A stretch of DNA of 64,000 nucleotides, from the NCBI GenBank assembly GCA_030180135.1, contig CM058232.1, forward strand, positions 78,411,001 through 78,475,000. The letters are read 5' to 3'. Below the pieces are notes generated by a model. That model searched no databases, had not been told where the DNA came from, and worked only from the letters and a program-made list of their open reading frames with translations. The DNA comes from Orychophragmus violaceus (Eukaryota > Streptophyta > Magnoliopsida > Brassicales > Brassicaceae). Below, piece by piece: positions 11,281 through 23,377 of the stretch. Positions within the stretch are counted from its first letter, which is position 1, and each line of letters opens with the position of its first letter. The position numbers and the translations under genes are program-made.

Positions 11281-11295
11281 TAGGCTCTGATACCA
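11281..11295 (-). other. primer-binding site of Copia B
   Basis: The reverse complement reads TGGTATCAGAGCCTA, matching Met tRNA 3' ends, one base from the 5' LTR. It fixes the element orientation. Confidence 0.88.
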
Positions 11296-11296
11296 C

Positions 11297-11946
11297 TGTA
11301 GGATTATGTTGGTTCATTGGTGTAATTGTCAGGTTACAACCTAGCACATAATCATCTAGGATCTAGGTGATTTGCAGATGAATCATAAACAGATCAGATT
11401 CATTACCTTATGTTGCAGCGGATTGATCAAAGGAATGAAGAGATCAGTTAGAGCTGATTATCACCGGCTCCTCCTAGGTATCCACACTCTTACAAGCTAC
11501 GGATCAGGCTGCTAGACCAAGCTCGGAATCAACATAGAGAGAGAGAGGAAGAGTGGCTGTCAAAATCGCAGAGGCATAAGCCTTAGGGCTTCCTGCGCCT
11601 CTTTTCTTCCTTATATGGGCCCAAGTAATTAAACTAATGGCTCATAAGGCTTTTGGGCCCAAGGCCCAAATCAGACAAAAGACTGTCTTTTGTCTGGCCC
11701 AATTCTCTGTACAAATACAGTAAATGCCTTGCATCTTACTGTATTAATTCCATGTTAACTTTCCCGTTAGCTATGGTGTGTGACCCTTAGGGATCATACA
11801 ATACTGGTAATAAGTCCTAAACTTATAGATCATGAGCGGGCTCTAGCAAGTCATCATGATCACCCAGTATTTATGACTTATGTCTGATCTCGACACTTAT
11901 CATACTTTCTAGAGATAGTACGGTAGATTTCAGGACATTCCCAACA
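11297..11946 (-). repeat. Copia B 5' LTR (right copy)
   Basis: 650 bases, nearly identical to 4553-5204 and followed by the CTAAG target duplication. Confidence 0.92.
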
Positions 11947-11951
11947 CTAAG

Positions 11952-12771
11952 TGCTATTCATTGTAGCGTTTCCAAGAAGACCTTTGAGCTAATTCAAGGA
12001 TGTGAAACCGCTAAAGATGCATGGGATATCTTACAAATCCACTTTGAAGGAACTCAGAAGGTGCAGAATTCAAGAAAAGATCTTCTGGCTTCACGGTTTG
12101 AGAATATAAAGATGGATGAGCATGAGTCTATAGCTGATTTCAGTGCCAAGCAAAGCTCGCTTTCCCAGGAAGCTGCAACTCTTGGGAAGATATACAAAGA
12201 TAAGAAACTCGTCAAGAAGTTTCTAAGGTGTCTTCCAGCCAAATATATCCCATACAAGTCAGCTCTAAGCGTGTCTAAGAACACGGATGAACTCACATTT
12301 GGAGAAGTTGTAGGGATTTTGCAAGCCCATGATTTGGAATTGGAAGGCATTAAGAAACCACGCAGCTTAGCTCTGGCGGTTAGTGAAACAAGCAAACATG
12401 TTACTAATGAGGACGATCCGATAAGCTTGTTAGTTAGAAGGTTTGATCGCGCTTTAAGAAGTATAGAACAAGGTCAGGGATCATCTCAGAAGAAATCAAA
12501 TTTCTCCAAGAAACCAACCGAAGGAGACAAGGCTGCTAAACGTGCTGATATCTAGTGTCATGAATGTAAAGGCTTTGGACACTATCGAACTGAGTGTCCA
12601 ACAGTCAAGAGGAGGGAGATCAAATGCTTTGGCTGTCAAGGTCTTGGACATACTCAACTAGAGTGTGTGAATGATCAAAAGAGAAGGAAGGAGAAATCTC
12701 TACTGGCTGAAGAAGATACTGATGAAGACAGTTCTGAAAGTGAAGATGATCTGAACAACTTTGTGGCCTTC
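11952..12771 (+). pseudogene. Sirevirus A gag, capsid and zinc-knuckle segment
   Basis: The frame continues from 4552 (AIHCSVSKKTFELIQGCE). It carries the UBN2 capsid region (NSRKDLLASRFENIKMDE, then FLRCLPAKYIPYKSAL) and two CCHC knuckles, CHECKGFGHYRTEC at 12556-12597 and CFGCQGLGHTQLEC at 12625-12666. A TAG at 12553-12555 immediately before the first knuckle truncates the reading frame. An acidic tail (EEDTDEDSSESEDDL) runs into the insertion point of element C (host CCTTC, 12767-12771) and resumes at 19346. Confidence 0.9.
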
Positions 12772-13966
12772 TGATAGGTCAGGTTTTATTCCCTATACTA
12801 ACTGCAAGTGCACATCAATATCAATGTAGTATATAGGGTTATCGAATCCACAGGGACACTGGTCTCGATAGATCAGAACAGTAGAGATTAATACTAGAAA
12901 GTAAGCAAATTGTTGTAAAGTAAATAGCAAGGCGAGAAAGTAAATCAGTAGCAGGAATTTGTTTTGAAAGCAATAAACTAAAAGCGCTAAGTCTAGGGAA
13001 TTCTCAGGAAATCAGACAAGCAGACAAGTTAATCAGTCAGGATCAAATTAAACTCAGTTCTAGAACTCAAATCACGGAATTAGAATTAACCAAATCTCTT
13101 TGCGAAAATCCTCTAAGTCTAAGTGCAGTAATCCAAATCTCTTTGCAATTACTAACAGATTAAACCAGCATTAATTTCAAGTTCGATATGTTCACAATTA
13201 AACTAAACCAAATCTCTTTGCGAATAATTTAATTGCTCAACCTAAATAGTTCAGATTCTAAACCACACTCTCGTGTCGTATTTAGCAACCTAAAGTCTAG
13301 ATTCTAATTGATCAGGTTAGAAATAGCATTAAGCACAATTTAGATCGAAGAACATTCTAATCATGTGAATCCTTAACTGAATTAAACAAGTCTAGCAAGT
13401 CATAAAATCCTTAATGAGAAACCCTAAACCTAACTATGAATCTACTCATACATGATTTATGAAACAGAAATCATAGAAATAATAGATTGCATATAAGAAA
13501 TTAAATAGATAAAGGGGTTCGAAATCTTCTCCAAAATAGATGAAGTACATGATTAGATCAGCCCCAAAAGCTCTAAAAATCTCTTAGCTCTAAGTATGAA
13601 AGCGTCCCTAAAATAAAAGCCAAAACTCTAAATATATAGGCAAAATCTCGGCTGGGGCTTCTGTGTAAATACTGGAACTATTCTGGGCTTCTCTGCAAAT
13701 CTTCATAACTTGATTAAACCGCCGCGTACGGCCCATCTCGCTAGTGTGTCGATCGACACCAAAGGTGTGTCGATCGATGCATGATCATCAAATCGGGCAG
13801 TGAGTTAAACTCTAGGCCAAAATGCTCCAAAAGTCCCAAAATACTCCAATTATCTCCAATTAGCTCCAAACCTGATTAAACCTGTAAAAGACTCTAAAAT
13901 AACACAAAAGACACTAAAAACACAACTATATCATGGCATAAAATGGGTAAAAACCATGATATATCA
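12772..13966 (-). repeat. Element C 3' LTR (left copy)
   Basis: In element sense it starts TGATATATCATGG and ends ACCTGACCTATCA. It contains a paired CGATCG palindrome at 13745-13781. Confidence 0.92.
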
Positions 13967-15289
13967 ACTCCCCCACACTTAGCCTTTGCTTGCCCTCAAG
14001 CAAAACAGAGAACTAAAATGCAGTGAAGAGAGTTGAAAACTCTTCAGAAACTCTTTTCATCCTAGAAGCAGCAACACTCAGATTCTCCTTAGTAAACCAC
14101 ATGAAAGAATCAACCTGCAGACATCAAGACCAACATATACTTCCCCCACACTTAGCAACTGTCCTAAGTAAACTCCACAATCACATTCAAGCATTCAAAT
14201 TCTCCCTACTGACTTCTGCAAGTATTTAAGTGTGGTCTCACCTAAGGAGTATCGATCAAAGGCACATGGATTCTTACCTTATCAGCTCTAGACCACCATA
14301 CTATCTTTCTCTAGTCCTGATTTTTCCCCATTGGGTATCATTTTATTTTTTTTTATCAGTGCTCTTCCCTTTAAGGGGTGTACCTTGGACACATTCCATG
14401 GATGCATAGGACATGAGAGTTTTAGCTACCATTCCCATGACCACTTTGGAGTTACTAACTCATCCTCAGTTTATTATCTTTTTTTTTTTTTTTTTTTTAT
14501 GGAAGGGGAGAAGGGAACTAGATAGGACAGGTTTACAGGCTGTGTCAGAACTAACAAGGGAATCCGACACAAAGTATACCAAACCCTTAGGTGAGAAAAT
14601 CTAAGTCAGTATTTTGGTGAAGTCAGTAAAAGGATCCTGATACCTGAAGTGATGTGGGTGTCCTCAGTAGGTTGATCTGTGTCTGGGTTTTCTAAAAGTC
14701 AGAGATAATCTGCAGCTTCATCCCAATGGTTACTTAAGTTCCTGCAAGTGCTGCTAATCTTCTCAAAAAATCATTGTTTCTTACTTAAACAAATTTTGAC
14801 TCAATAAAACAAAAAATTTGAAAAATTTAACTGACTCTAAGAAAACAAAAGAAAGAAGTTAGTAGAACCTCCCCCACACTTAAGACACACTGTCCCCAGT
14901 AGTGTCAAAAAGAAAATAAAAATTTGTTAATGGAATGGTTGAGTTCTCTCGGGTTTTACCTCTGTCGCACTCAGGCATCGATCGTTGCACTAAGTGCATC
15001 GACCGTTGCTAGGCGATTTTTCGTGTATAATCGATCGTTGCTCAGGACCGCAACGATCGCTGCAATGCGATTTCTGTCGTATTGTGACGATTGACACAAT
15101 GGTGTGTCGATCGACGCACTGCGTTTTAATCCGAGACCTGCAAACAAAAACTCACCAAAGCCAGAAACAAGCGTAAAATCCTATAAAAACACTAAAAATG
15201 AAAAGGAAAAACAATTAAACCTAACAGTGGGTTGCCTCCCACTCAGCGCTTTTTTAAGGTCATTAGCTTGACCGGACGAACAAGATCTT
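13967..15289 (-). promoter_or_regulatory. Element C 3' region with three polypurine-like boxes and palindrome cluster
   Basis: On the minus strand, the word TAAGTGTGGGGGAG occurs at 13967-13982 (against the LTR, the likely true plus-strand primer) and again near 14141-14155 and 14868-14884. A palindrome cluster lies at 14975-15124. A T-run interrupts at 14479-14499. No protein-coding potential was recognised. Confidence 0.7.
14975..15124. repeat. CGATCG palindrome cluster (element C 3' region)
   Basis: Six near-palindromic units are centred at about 14981, 15002, 15034, 15056, 15090 and 15110, with forms such as GCATCGATCGTTGC, GCAACGATCGCTGC and TGTGTCGATCGACGC. They come in three pairs spaced 21, 22 and 20 bases. 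Confidence 0.8.
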
Positions 15290-17909
15290 TCAGGCACCGA
15301 GAGATCTTGACATAGACTTTTTCTGTCTCTGTTCAAGTCTCCTCATCCAGGGTGGCGAGTAGGCTGTCATAGAATGCTCGTGTCCAAGAAAAGATGGAGT
15401 AAAATGCGCTCCAGGATCTATAATCACAGTGTCATCCGGCTGCTCATCATCTGCTTCCATGATGGTGAATGTCTGCCCATCTATCAGTGGTCTTCGAAGC
15501 TTGTCCATCTCATAACGCAGCGGTTCATCTCCCAGATGGAGGTCTATCAGGCTGTTCCTAACATCAATTACCGCTCCCGCTGTAGCCAAAAATGGTCTTC
15601 CAAGTAGTAACGCTTCATCCGGATCACAGTCATATTTCAGCACTAGGAAGTCCGTTGGAACTAAGTAGTTTCCAACTCTCACCGGGATGTCCTCAAGAAG
15701 TCCTTCCGGAACTCTTATAGACTGATCAGCTAGGACAAGAGAGGTCCTAGTAGGCTTAAAATCCAGCATTCCCAGCTTCTCTGCCACATAGTATGGCATA
15801 AGACTTCCAGCAGCTCCTAAATCACAAAGAGAGCGCCTAAAACTATCTTCGAAAATAGAACAGTTAAGCACAAAGACTCTAGGGTCTGGTAGCTTCTTCG
15901 GGATCTTAGTCAGCAGAACATCACTAATATGTTGAGGAACTATAATCACCCAGTCTCTCAGCTCCTCATCTAAAGGCAGCATCTTGTTCAAGTACCTCTG
16001 CACACATGGGTGATAAGGTGGATCATCAGATGATGGAATTTCTTCCAACTCTTCACCAATCTCCTCTAGCTTCTTAAGCTCTTCTATCTCCTGCTTAATC
16101 ACTTCAGACACTGAGGAGTGTTGTCTAATGATTTGCGCATAGATTTCCTGTTGAGAAGTCTCAGAGACTCCAGAGAATAAGCTATCAAGGTTCAAATCTG
16201 CATCAATACCATTATCATTCGGCAAGTCTGTCTGTTCACGACTTGCATCGACCGACACTAGATGTGTGTCGATCGATGCAAAACTGGATTTTTCACTCGA
16301 GAGATTTTCTCCAAAATCCGAGATTTCTTCTTCTTTCACCAATTTTTCACCTAGGTGAGATCCATCATTAATGTACACAAACCAGGCTTTAATATGAGTG
16401 TCTGCTACTCCTTTTCCTTTCATAGAGCTAGAAATCTGATTTACCTGAGTATCCAACTGCTTCATGTGAGTGTTCATAGACTCGATCTTTCCATTGAGAT
16501 CTTCGTAGACAACATCTAACTTCTTGTTACTCTCCACAATACTCTTGGTCTGACTCTCCATAAGTTGTTCTATCATTGCTTCTATTCTACTCTCATGAGC
16601 AGTGGCTGTAGGAGGAGTCTGATAAGATGAAGATCCATAGGTTCTCTGAGTACCTTGTCCAAAAGGCTTCTGAAAACCACTTGTCTGTCCAAAACCAGCT
16701 GAGCTCTGATTGCCTGTGAAAGCACTTTTCTGTCCTCCATTGAAGAATCTGTTTCCCTGCTGATTACCAAATCTGTTACCTTGGAAACCAGATCCTCCAA
16801 TGTAATTCACATCTTCTTCCTGAGTGTCCTCCTCAGTCTGAATTACTTCTACATCTTGTGCAAAGTGGACAGCCTTTTTACCAATCAGGAGATTGCAAAT
16901 TGTGTCCATTCTAGATCTCAATTCAGCCATCTCTGTATTCTTTATACTTCCACCAGATTTCTTCCTCCTATCATCCATAGTCTTGCAACTGTTGCTGCTC
17001 ACTAGGTTCTCAATCAACTGCTTAGCTTGTGCAGGAGTTCTGGTGTTGCGCAGACTGATATGGCAGATCTATGCCTCTGAAAAAGATACCTAGCAATGTG
17101 ACCTCAGTGAATCCATGGTGTGGACAGTCACGCTGGTACTTCCTAAATCTCATCCAAGCAGTCTTAAGTGGCTCAGTAGGACCTTGGGTAAATGTCAGAA
17201 TGTCCTGTCTGGACTGATCGGAACGCGCATCATCATAGAAGTGACGCATAAACTCACTCTTCAGGGCTGCCCAAGTAGTATACTGACCAGGTGCCAGTTG
17301 CTTCAGCCATGCAGCAGCGTCTCCAACGAGTCTGTATGGAAAGAGCTTGAGGAACAGATAATCTTGGCAGACTCCATCATACTTCATGCCATTGATTAGG
17401 TCCTCAAATGTATCAATGTGATCCATAGGCTGCTCTGTAGGATGACCATGGAATGCATTTTGTCTCATCAGCGAGTAGTAGATGGTCTTGATCTCAAAAT
17501 CATCCCTCTCAAAACCAGGAAGAATTAGAGCTGACCGGTTTGCATGAAACTCATCCGGTCTATTGTAGTCAGCTAAGGTTCTCTCATGGACAACCATCTA
17601 TCTACCCTGGGCCTGTCGTGGCGCTTGGTTCTGCTCCTGTTGCGGTGGCTCAGGAGGGTCAGGTATGACATTCTCTTCAGCATCAACCCTTTGCCAAGCA
17701 GCATTGTACGGGTTGTTATCTTGGTCCCTCAGAGTACCTTGAGCATCGCGTACTAGAATCAGCCTCTGTACTACCATTCTTTCTCTTCTTTCTCTTCTGT
17801 TAGTCCTCTCTAGACGTCCAAGTTCTTCAAGATCGAGATTGATTAAGCTTAAGTTCGGATTACTTCGAGTTTCACGCTTCTGCATAAACTGTCTGTAATC
17901 GTCAAGCAA
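15290..17909 (-). pseudogene. Element C gag-protease ORF with one stop and one frameshift
   Basis: Read from 17909: an N-terminal region (LILVRDAQGTLRDQDNNPYN), an in-frame TAG at 17598-17600, then a gypsy capsid (Retrotrans_gag) domain. The capsid carries FPYRLVGDAAAWLKQL and WAALKSEFMRHFYDDARSD. A one-base frameshift near 17050 moves the frame to 17017-15290. That part holds a Q/G-rich linker, a coiled-coil-like stretch (MEQLMESQTKSIVESNKKLD-type) and a retropepsin domain with LCDLGAAGSLMPYYVAEKLG and LLGRPFLATAGAVID. The protease triplet is DLG followed by AAG, as in Athila-type enzymes. No zinc knuckle is seen. Nothing follows the protease: pol is absent by design of the element, not by decay of this copy. 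A paired palindrome is embedded at 16244-16280. Confidence 0.9.
16244..16280. repeat. paired palindrome inside element C gag ORF
   Basis: CGACCG centre at 16251.5 and CGATCG centre at 16272.5, exactly 21 bases (7 codons) apart, so the frame is kept. It encodes an ASIDTHLVSVDAS-like peptide on the minus strand. Confidence 0.85.
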
Positions 17910-17996
17910 CGATCGATGCTAACAATGCAACGATCGATTCAATCTCAAATCGCTTAGTGACGATCGACACAAGAGGTGAAACGATCGACGCAAGGC
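17906..17996. repeat. palindrome cluster in element C leader
   Basis: GCAACGATCGATGC and GCAACGATCGATTC have centres 21 bases apart (17912.5, 17933.5). They are followed by GTGACGATCGACAC and ACGATCGACGC about 23 bases apart. The cluster lies between the primer site and the gag start. Confidence 0.82.
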
Positions 17997-18121
17997 GAAA
18001 TCGGTACCTGCGACAGAGAGAAAACAGAGAAGAAATGAGTAACAAAAAACGAAAATAAAAACAAAAAAAAGAAAAATTCCTAGTAAAAACCCTAAGTTCG
18101 GTCCTATCGAAGACTCTAAGA

Positions 18122-18140
18122 GTCCCCGGCAAAGGCGCCA
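18122..18140 (-). other. primer-binding site of element C, tRNA-Asp type
   Basis: The reverse complement reads TGGCGCCTTTGCCGGGGAC, one base off the TGGCGCCGTTGCCGGGGA pairing with Asp tRNA seen in elements D and F. Confidence 0.88.
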
Positions 18141-18146
18141 AAAACT

Positions 18147-19340
18147 TGATAGGTCAGGTTTTATTCCCTATACTAACTGCAAGTGCACAGCATTATCAAT
18201 GTAGTATATAGGGTTATCGAATCCACAGGGACAATGGTCTCGATAGATAAGAACAGTAGAGATTAATACTAGAAAGTAAGCAAATTGTTGTAAAGTAAAT
18301 AGCAAGGCGAGAAAGTAAATCAGTAGCAGGAATTTATTTTGAAAGCAATAAACTAAAAGCGCTAAGTCTAGGGAATTCTCAGGAAATCAGACAAGCAGAC
18401 AAGTTAATCAGTCAGGATCAAATTAAACTCAGTTCTAGAACTCAAATCACGGAATTAGAATTAACCAAATCTCTTTGCGAAAATCCTCTAAGTCTAAGTG
18501 CAGTAATCCAAATCTCTTTGCAATTACTAACAGATTAAACCAGCATTAATTTCAACTTCGATATGTTCACAATTAAACTAAACCAAATCTCTTTGCGAAT
18601 AATTAATTGCTCAACCTAAATAGTTCAGATTCTAAACCACACTCTCGTGTCGTATTTAGCAACCTAAAGTCTAGATTCTAATTGATCAGGTTAGAACTAG
18701 CATTAAGCACAATTTAGATCGAAGAACATTCTAATCATGTGAATCCTTAACTGAATTAAACAAGTCTAGCAAGTCATAAAATCCTTAATGAGAAACCCTA
18801 AACCTAACTATGAATCTACTCAGACATGATTTATGAAACATAAATCATAGAAATAATAGATTGCATATAAGAAATTAAATAGATAAAGGGGTTCGAAATC
18901 TTCTCCAAAATAGATGAAGTACATGATTAGATCAGCCCCAAAAGCTCTAAAAATCTCTTAGCTCTAAGTATGAAAGCGTCCTTAAAATAAAAGCCAAAAC
19001 TCTAAATATATAGGCAAAATCTCAGCTGGGGCTTCTGTGTAAATACTGGAACTATTATGGGCTTCTCTGCAAATATTCATAACTTGATTAAACCGCCGCG
19101 TACGGCCCATCTCGCTAGTGTGTCGATCGACACCAAAGGTGTGTCGATCGATGCATGATCATCAAATCGGGCAGTGAGTTAAACTCTCGGCCAAAATGCT
19201 CCAAAAGTCCCAAAATACTCCAATTATCTCCAATTAGCTCCAAACCTGATTAAACCTGTAAAAGAATCTAAAATAACACAAAAGACACTAAAAACACATC
19301 TATATCATGGCATAAAATGGGTAAAAACCATGATATATCA
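18147..19340 (-). repeat. Element C 5' LTR (right copy)
   Basis: 1194 bases, nearly identical to 12772-13966. The paired palindrome copy is at 19119-19155. Confidence 0.92.
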
Positions 19341-19345
19341 CCTTC

Positions 19346-20315
19346 GTTAGGATTACTGAGTTTGACGGAGAAGAAGATGAGTTAGACTCTGAATCAGAAC
19401 CTGACATAGATCTGAAAGAGGTAAGAGACACCTTAATCACCGTAGGAAAGGGAAATATGGAACTGATTAAGGAGAAGTCACGTCTTGAGGCAATCATTTA
19501 GTCACTAAATCTTGAACTCATGACCGTGAAGAGGCTGAGTGATGAAAGCGTAACACTGATGAAGGATAAACTGAATCTTGCTGTAAAGGCTGACAGACTC
19601 GAACAAGAGCTAAAAGAAGAGAAAGAAACATCAGCACGACTACAAGCAGAGCTAACACAGCATCACAAGAAGATTCACATGCTTACAGGGAGTAAGCAAC
19701 TGGACAAAATCTTGAGTGAAGGAAGAACTGAAAGAGGATATCGAGGTCTCGGATACACAGGGAAATGTATGAAGGGAGCCGAGAATATCAACTTCATCTG
19801 AGGAGGATTTGCTGATCAAGACTTCAAAGAGTCTTACAAACGAACATATGGATGCTGGTTTTGTGGGGATCAAGAGCATATCAAAGCATATTGCAGAAGG
19901 TTCAAGGAAAAAGTAAATTGGTTGAGAAGACAAGGAATGTACTACTGGAATGGCTTCAAGAATCAAATATGGGTCAAGGAATCTGATCTGCATCAAACAA
20001 CAAGGCATGTACCTAGGAAGACAAAAGCTGGTCTTGGATTCAGGTGTAACATGGCTTTTGTCTCAAACGAGCAGGAAGAAACAGTCCCATGGTACTTTGA
20101 TAGCGGATGTTCCAGACACATGACTGGAGACCAGAAGAATCTTCAAAAAGTCAAAACAATTAAAGGAGGAAAGGTTACCTTTGGAGATGGAGGTCATGGA
20201 AACATCCTAGGTAAAGGGAAAACCAGTGAAACTGAGGTACCAAAACTAATGAATGTGTATTTGGTGCAGGGACTCAAAGCTAATCTCATAAGTATTAGCC
20301 AGCTGTGTGATGAGG
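19346..20315 (+). pseudogene. Sirevirus A gag tail and aspartic protease
   Basis: The frame resumes VRITEFDGEEDELDSESEPD, an acidic and coiled-coil-like gag tail (LVKADRLEQELKEEKETSAR-type). Then comes a third zinc-finger-like segment (CWFCGDQEHIKAYC, near 19855-19896) and a Copia protease with WYFDSGCSRHMTG near 20092-20130 (active-site DSG). Premature stops are at 19498-19500 (TAG) and near 19799 (TGA). The frame breaks again at about 20318 just before the GAG_pre-integrase region. Confidence 0.88.
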
Positions 20316-20317
20316 AC

Positions 20318-23250
20318 TGATGGTCATGTTTACACGCACTGAATGAAAGGGAATCAATGAACACCAAGAAACAGTCATTCAAGGAGTAAGGACAGGCAAC
20401 AACTGCTACATGTGGAGAAACACCATGAAGTGTTTTAACGCAAAGGATGAGCTGAATCTGTGGCATCAAAGACTTGGGCACATGAACATCAGGAATCTGA
20501 CCAACCTTGTGAACAAAGAGATTGTTCGTGGAATTCCTCACATAAAAGGATGTGATAAGATGATATGCGGACCATGCAATCAAGGGAAGCAAGTCAAATT
20601 TCAACACAAGAGAGTTCCTGACATCCATTCTAAGTCAACTCTTGATTTAGTTCACATGGACCTAATGGGACCGATGCAAGTCGAAAGCTTAGAAGGAAAG
20701 AGATATGTCTTTGTACTAGTAGATGACTACACAAGATTCACATGGGTAAGATTCATCAGGGAAAAATCTGACACAGCTAGCAGCTTCAGGATCTGGGCAC
20801 TTCAGCTGATCAATGAGAAAGGGAGTGTAAAACGAATTCGAAGTGGTCATGGAGGAGAGTTCCAAAATGATACAATGAGGATGTTCTGTGAGAATCATGG
20901 AATAAGTCACCAATTCTCAGCACCAAGGACACCTCAAAAAAATGGTGTGGTAGAAAGAAAGAACAGAACACTTCAAGAAATGGCAAGAGCAATGTTACAT
21001 GGAAACAATGTGCCAACGAGATTCTGGGCTGAAGCAATCAACACTGCATGTTACATCATCAACATAGTGTACATCAGGAAAGGGTCTACTAAGACACCAT
21101 ATGAACTGTGGAAAGGAAAAACCCCTAATCTGAGTTATTTCCATGTGTTTGGATGCAAGTGTTATATTCTGAATGATAAAGACCATCTAGGGAAGTTTGA
21201 CTCCAAAAGTGATGAAGGAATATTTCTGGGTTACTCAGGAAATAGTACAACATTCAGGGTGTACAACAACATAACACGTCTCATTATGGAATCTGTGAAT
21301 GTGGTTTTTGATGATCACTCATTCACACAATGTGAAGGAGTACATTCTGAAGTCGATTCTGACAATGAAGGAATGAATGAAGAACCTAGGGAATCAAATG
21401 ATCGGAGTCAGACTGATCTAGTACAGGACATAGCTCAACCAAAGAAAGAGCTAAGAGTTCCTAGAAATCACTCTGCTACAGACATCATTGGAGAAGCAGG
21501 AGAAGAAAGGAAAACTCGAGGAATCCAAATGGACTTCAAACCCAAGAAGAACAAGAAGGTCAAAGAACAATTGAAAGAGTCTCCAAAAACAAGCAAAGAA
21601 TTGCATGTTCCCCGCAATCACTCCGTCAAGGATATCATTGGGGAAGCTGAGGAAGAGAGAAAGACAAGAGGAGTCCAACTTGACTTCAGAGAAATGGTAC
21701 GATTCGCATGCTTTGTATCCACTATTGAACCCAAAACACATGTGCAGGCAATCGATGATGAGTTTTGGATTGTTGCCATGCAACAAGAACTAGAAAAATT
21801 CGTTCGCAATGATGTATGGGAGTTGGTTCCAAGACCAGAACAAGGAAACATCGTTGGAACCAAGTGGATATTCAAGAACAAGATTGATGAAGAAGGGGTA
21901 GTGATCAGGAACAAAGCAAGATTGGTAGCTCAAGGGTATTCTCAGATCGAGGGTGTGGATTTTGAAGAAACATTTGCTCCTGTCGCAAGACTTGAGTCAA
22001 TCATGCTGTTTTTGGGAATGGCTTGCATCATGAACTTCACGGTTTACCAGATGGATGTGAAAAGTGCTTTTCTAAACGGTTACCTTCAAGAAGAGGTGTA
22101 TGTTGAGCAGCCAAAAGGATTTGAGGATGCACTCAATCCTAAGCATGTGTACAAGCTAAACAAAGCTCTCTATGGCCTTAAACAAGCACCTAGAGCATGG
22201 TATGAAAGGCTGACCGGTTTTCTATTAGATCAAGGATACAATAGGGGAAGTGTAGACAAGACCTTGTTCATTCTGGAACAAAACGAGGAGATCTTGATGG
22301 TGCAAATATATGTTGATGATATTATCTCTGGTGGCACATCACAGAAATTTGTCGACGAGTTTGTGTCAAGCATGACAAAGGAATTCGAAATGAGCATGGT
22401 TGGTGAGCTGAAATATTTCCTTGGACTGCAGATCACACAGTCAAGAGATGGAATATTCATATCACAAACAACCTATGCAAAGAATCTTCTCACTGAGTTC
22501 AAAATGGATCACTGCAAAGAGGCCAAAACCCCTATGAGCACTACGGTCAAGATAACAAAGGATGATGAAGGAAAATATGTGGACATCAGAACTTACAGAG
22601 GGATGATAGGGAGCCTTCTCTATCTAACTGCGAGCAGGCCATATCTGACATTTAGTGTTGGAGTATGTGCACGGTTCCAAGCCAAGCCCAAGCAGTCGCA
22701 TCTAGAAGCTGTCAAGCGTATCATCAGATATGTCAAAGGATCGGTTGGCTTGGGAATCTGGTATTCTAAAGGATCAAACAAGAGTCTGGTTGGATATTGT
22801 GATGCTGACTGGGCTGGGAGTGTTGATGACACGAAGAGCACAAGTGGTGGTTGTTTCTTTTTTGGGAATAATCTTATTGCATGGATGAGCAAGAAACAGA
22901 ACTCTATATCTCTATCTACAGCTGAAGCAGAATACATCTCAATGGGAAGTTGTTGTGCATAACTCTTGTGGATGAAACAAATATCTGCGGATTTTGGAAT
23001 GGATTCAGGAGTGCTACTGGTTTACTGTGACAACAAAAGTGCCATAAGTATTTCAAAGAATCCAGTACAACACTCCAGAACCAAACACATTGACATGAGG
23101 CACCACTTCATTCGAGAGTTAGTGGAGGAAAAACATGTAATGATAGAGCACATTGTCACTGAGTCTCAACTGGCTGATTTCTTCACAAAACCACTTGATT
23201 TTACTCGTTTTATCACTTTAAGAAATGCACTTGGTATTTGTGAAATGTGA
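20318..23250 (+). pseudogene. Sirevirus A integrase, reverse transcriptase, RNase H (long ORF 20410-22962)
   Basis: A single 850-codon frame (20410-22962) carries the integrase HHCC zinc site (LWHQRLGHMN, CGPCNQGKQ) and the core with DDYTRF and an ERKNRT tract. The reverse transcriptase has QMDVKSAFLNG, KALYGLKQAPRAWYERL and the catalytic IYVDD at about 22308-22322. RNase H has YCDADWAGS and STAEAEYISM. A TAA at 22960-22962 (in a position normally Gln) cuts RNase H, but the frame reads on to 23250 (VYCDNKSAISISKNPVQHSR). A frameshift near 20318 and a TGA near 20340 precede it. The enzymes copy and integrate the element. The open length suggests modest age. Confidence 0.92.
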
Positions 23251-23377
23251 CAGTCTGTGAAAGTGTGCAGAACTAGTACATGCAGTGACTCAGGATGTAT
23301 ATCTACCTCAGATTTAGTTTGGAGTCATACAATAAAGTGGAAAAGAGCTGCCTGCTATTCTGTCTTGTCAAAATCCA
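23251..23377 (+). other. Sirevirus A spacer before CACTA insertion
   Basis: Non-coding sequence following the pol stop. It resumes after the CACTA guest at 26085. Confidence 0.6.

Larger units (their letters stand above)
4553..11946 (-). mobile_element. Copia element B, minus strand, inserted in gag of A
   Basis: LTRs at 4553-5204 and 11297-11946 are flanked by CTAAG duplications (4548-4552, 11947-11951). The reverse complement of a TGGTATCAGAGCCTA primer site at 11281-11295 next to the right LTR shows that the element reads on the minus strand. The order on that strand is long leader, gag (open), protease/integrase remnants, RT with YVDD, RNase H remnant and 3' region. LTRs differ at only a few sites and one GA-repeat length, so insertion is fairly recent, yet pol is heavily decayed. 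Confidence 0.93.
12772..19340 (-). mobile_element. Element C: non-autonomous Athila-like (Ty3/gypsy) gag-protease element
   Basis: LTRs of 1195 and 1194 bases (12772-13966, 18147-19340) are flanked by CCTTC duplications (12767-12771, 19341-19345). The reverse complement of a tRNA-Asp primer site sits at 18122-18140, so the element reads on the minus strand. Inside are only a gag-protease ORF and a 1.3-kb 3' region; there is no RT, RNase H or integrase. The gag and the Asp-tRNA primer fit the Athila/Tat side of gypsy elements. It must rely on enzymes from an autonomous relative. Visible LTR differences are few. Confidence 0.92.

Noticed and set aside
14975..17996. CRISPR-like array of repeated palindromes
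   Set aside because: Plant nuclear DNA. Units are imperfect and paired, not evenly repeated with unique 30-bp spacers, and there are no cas genes.
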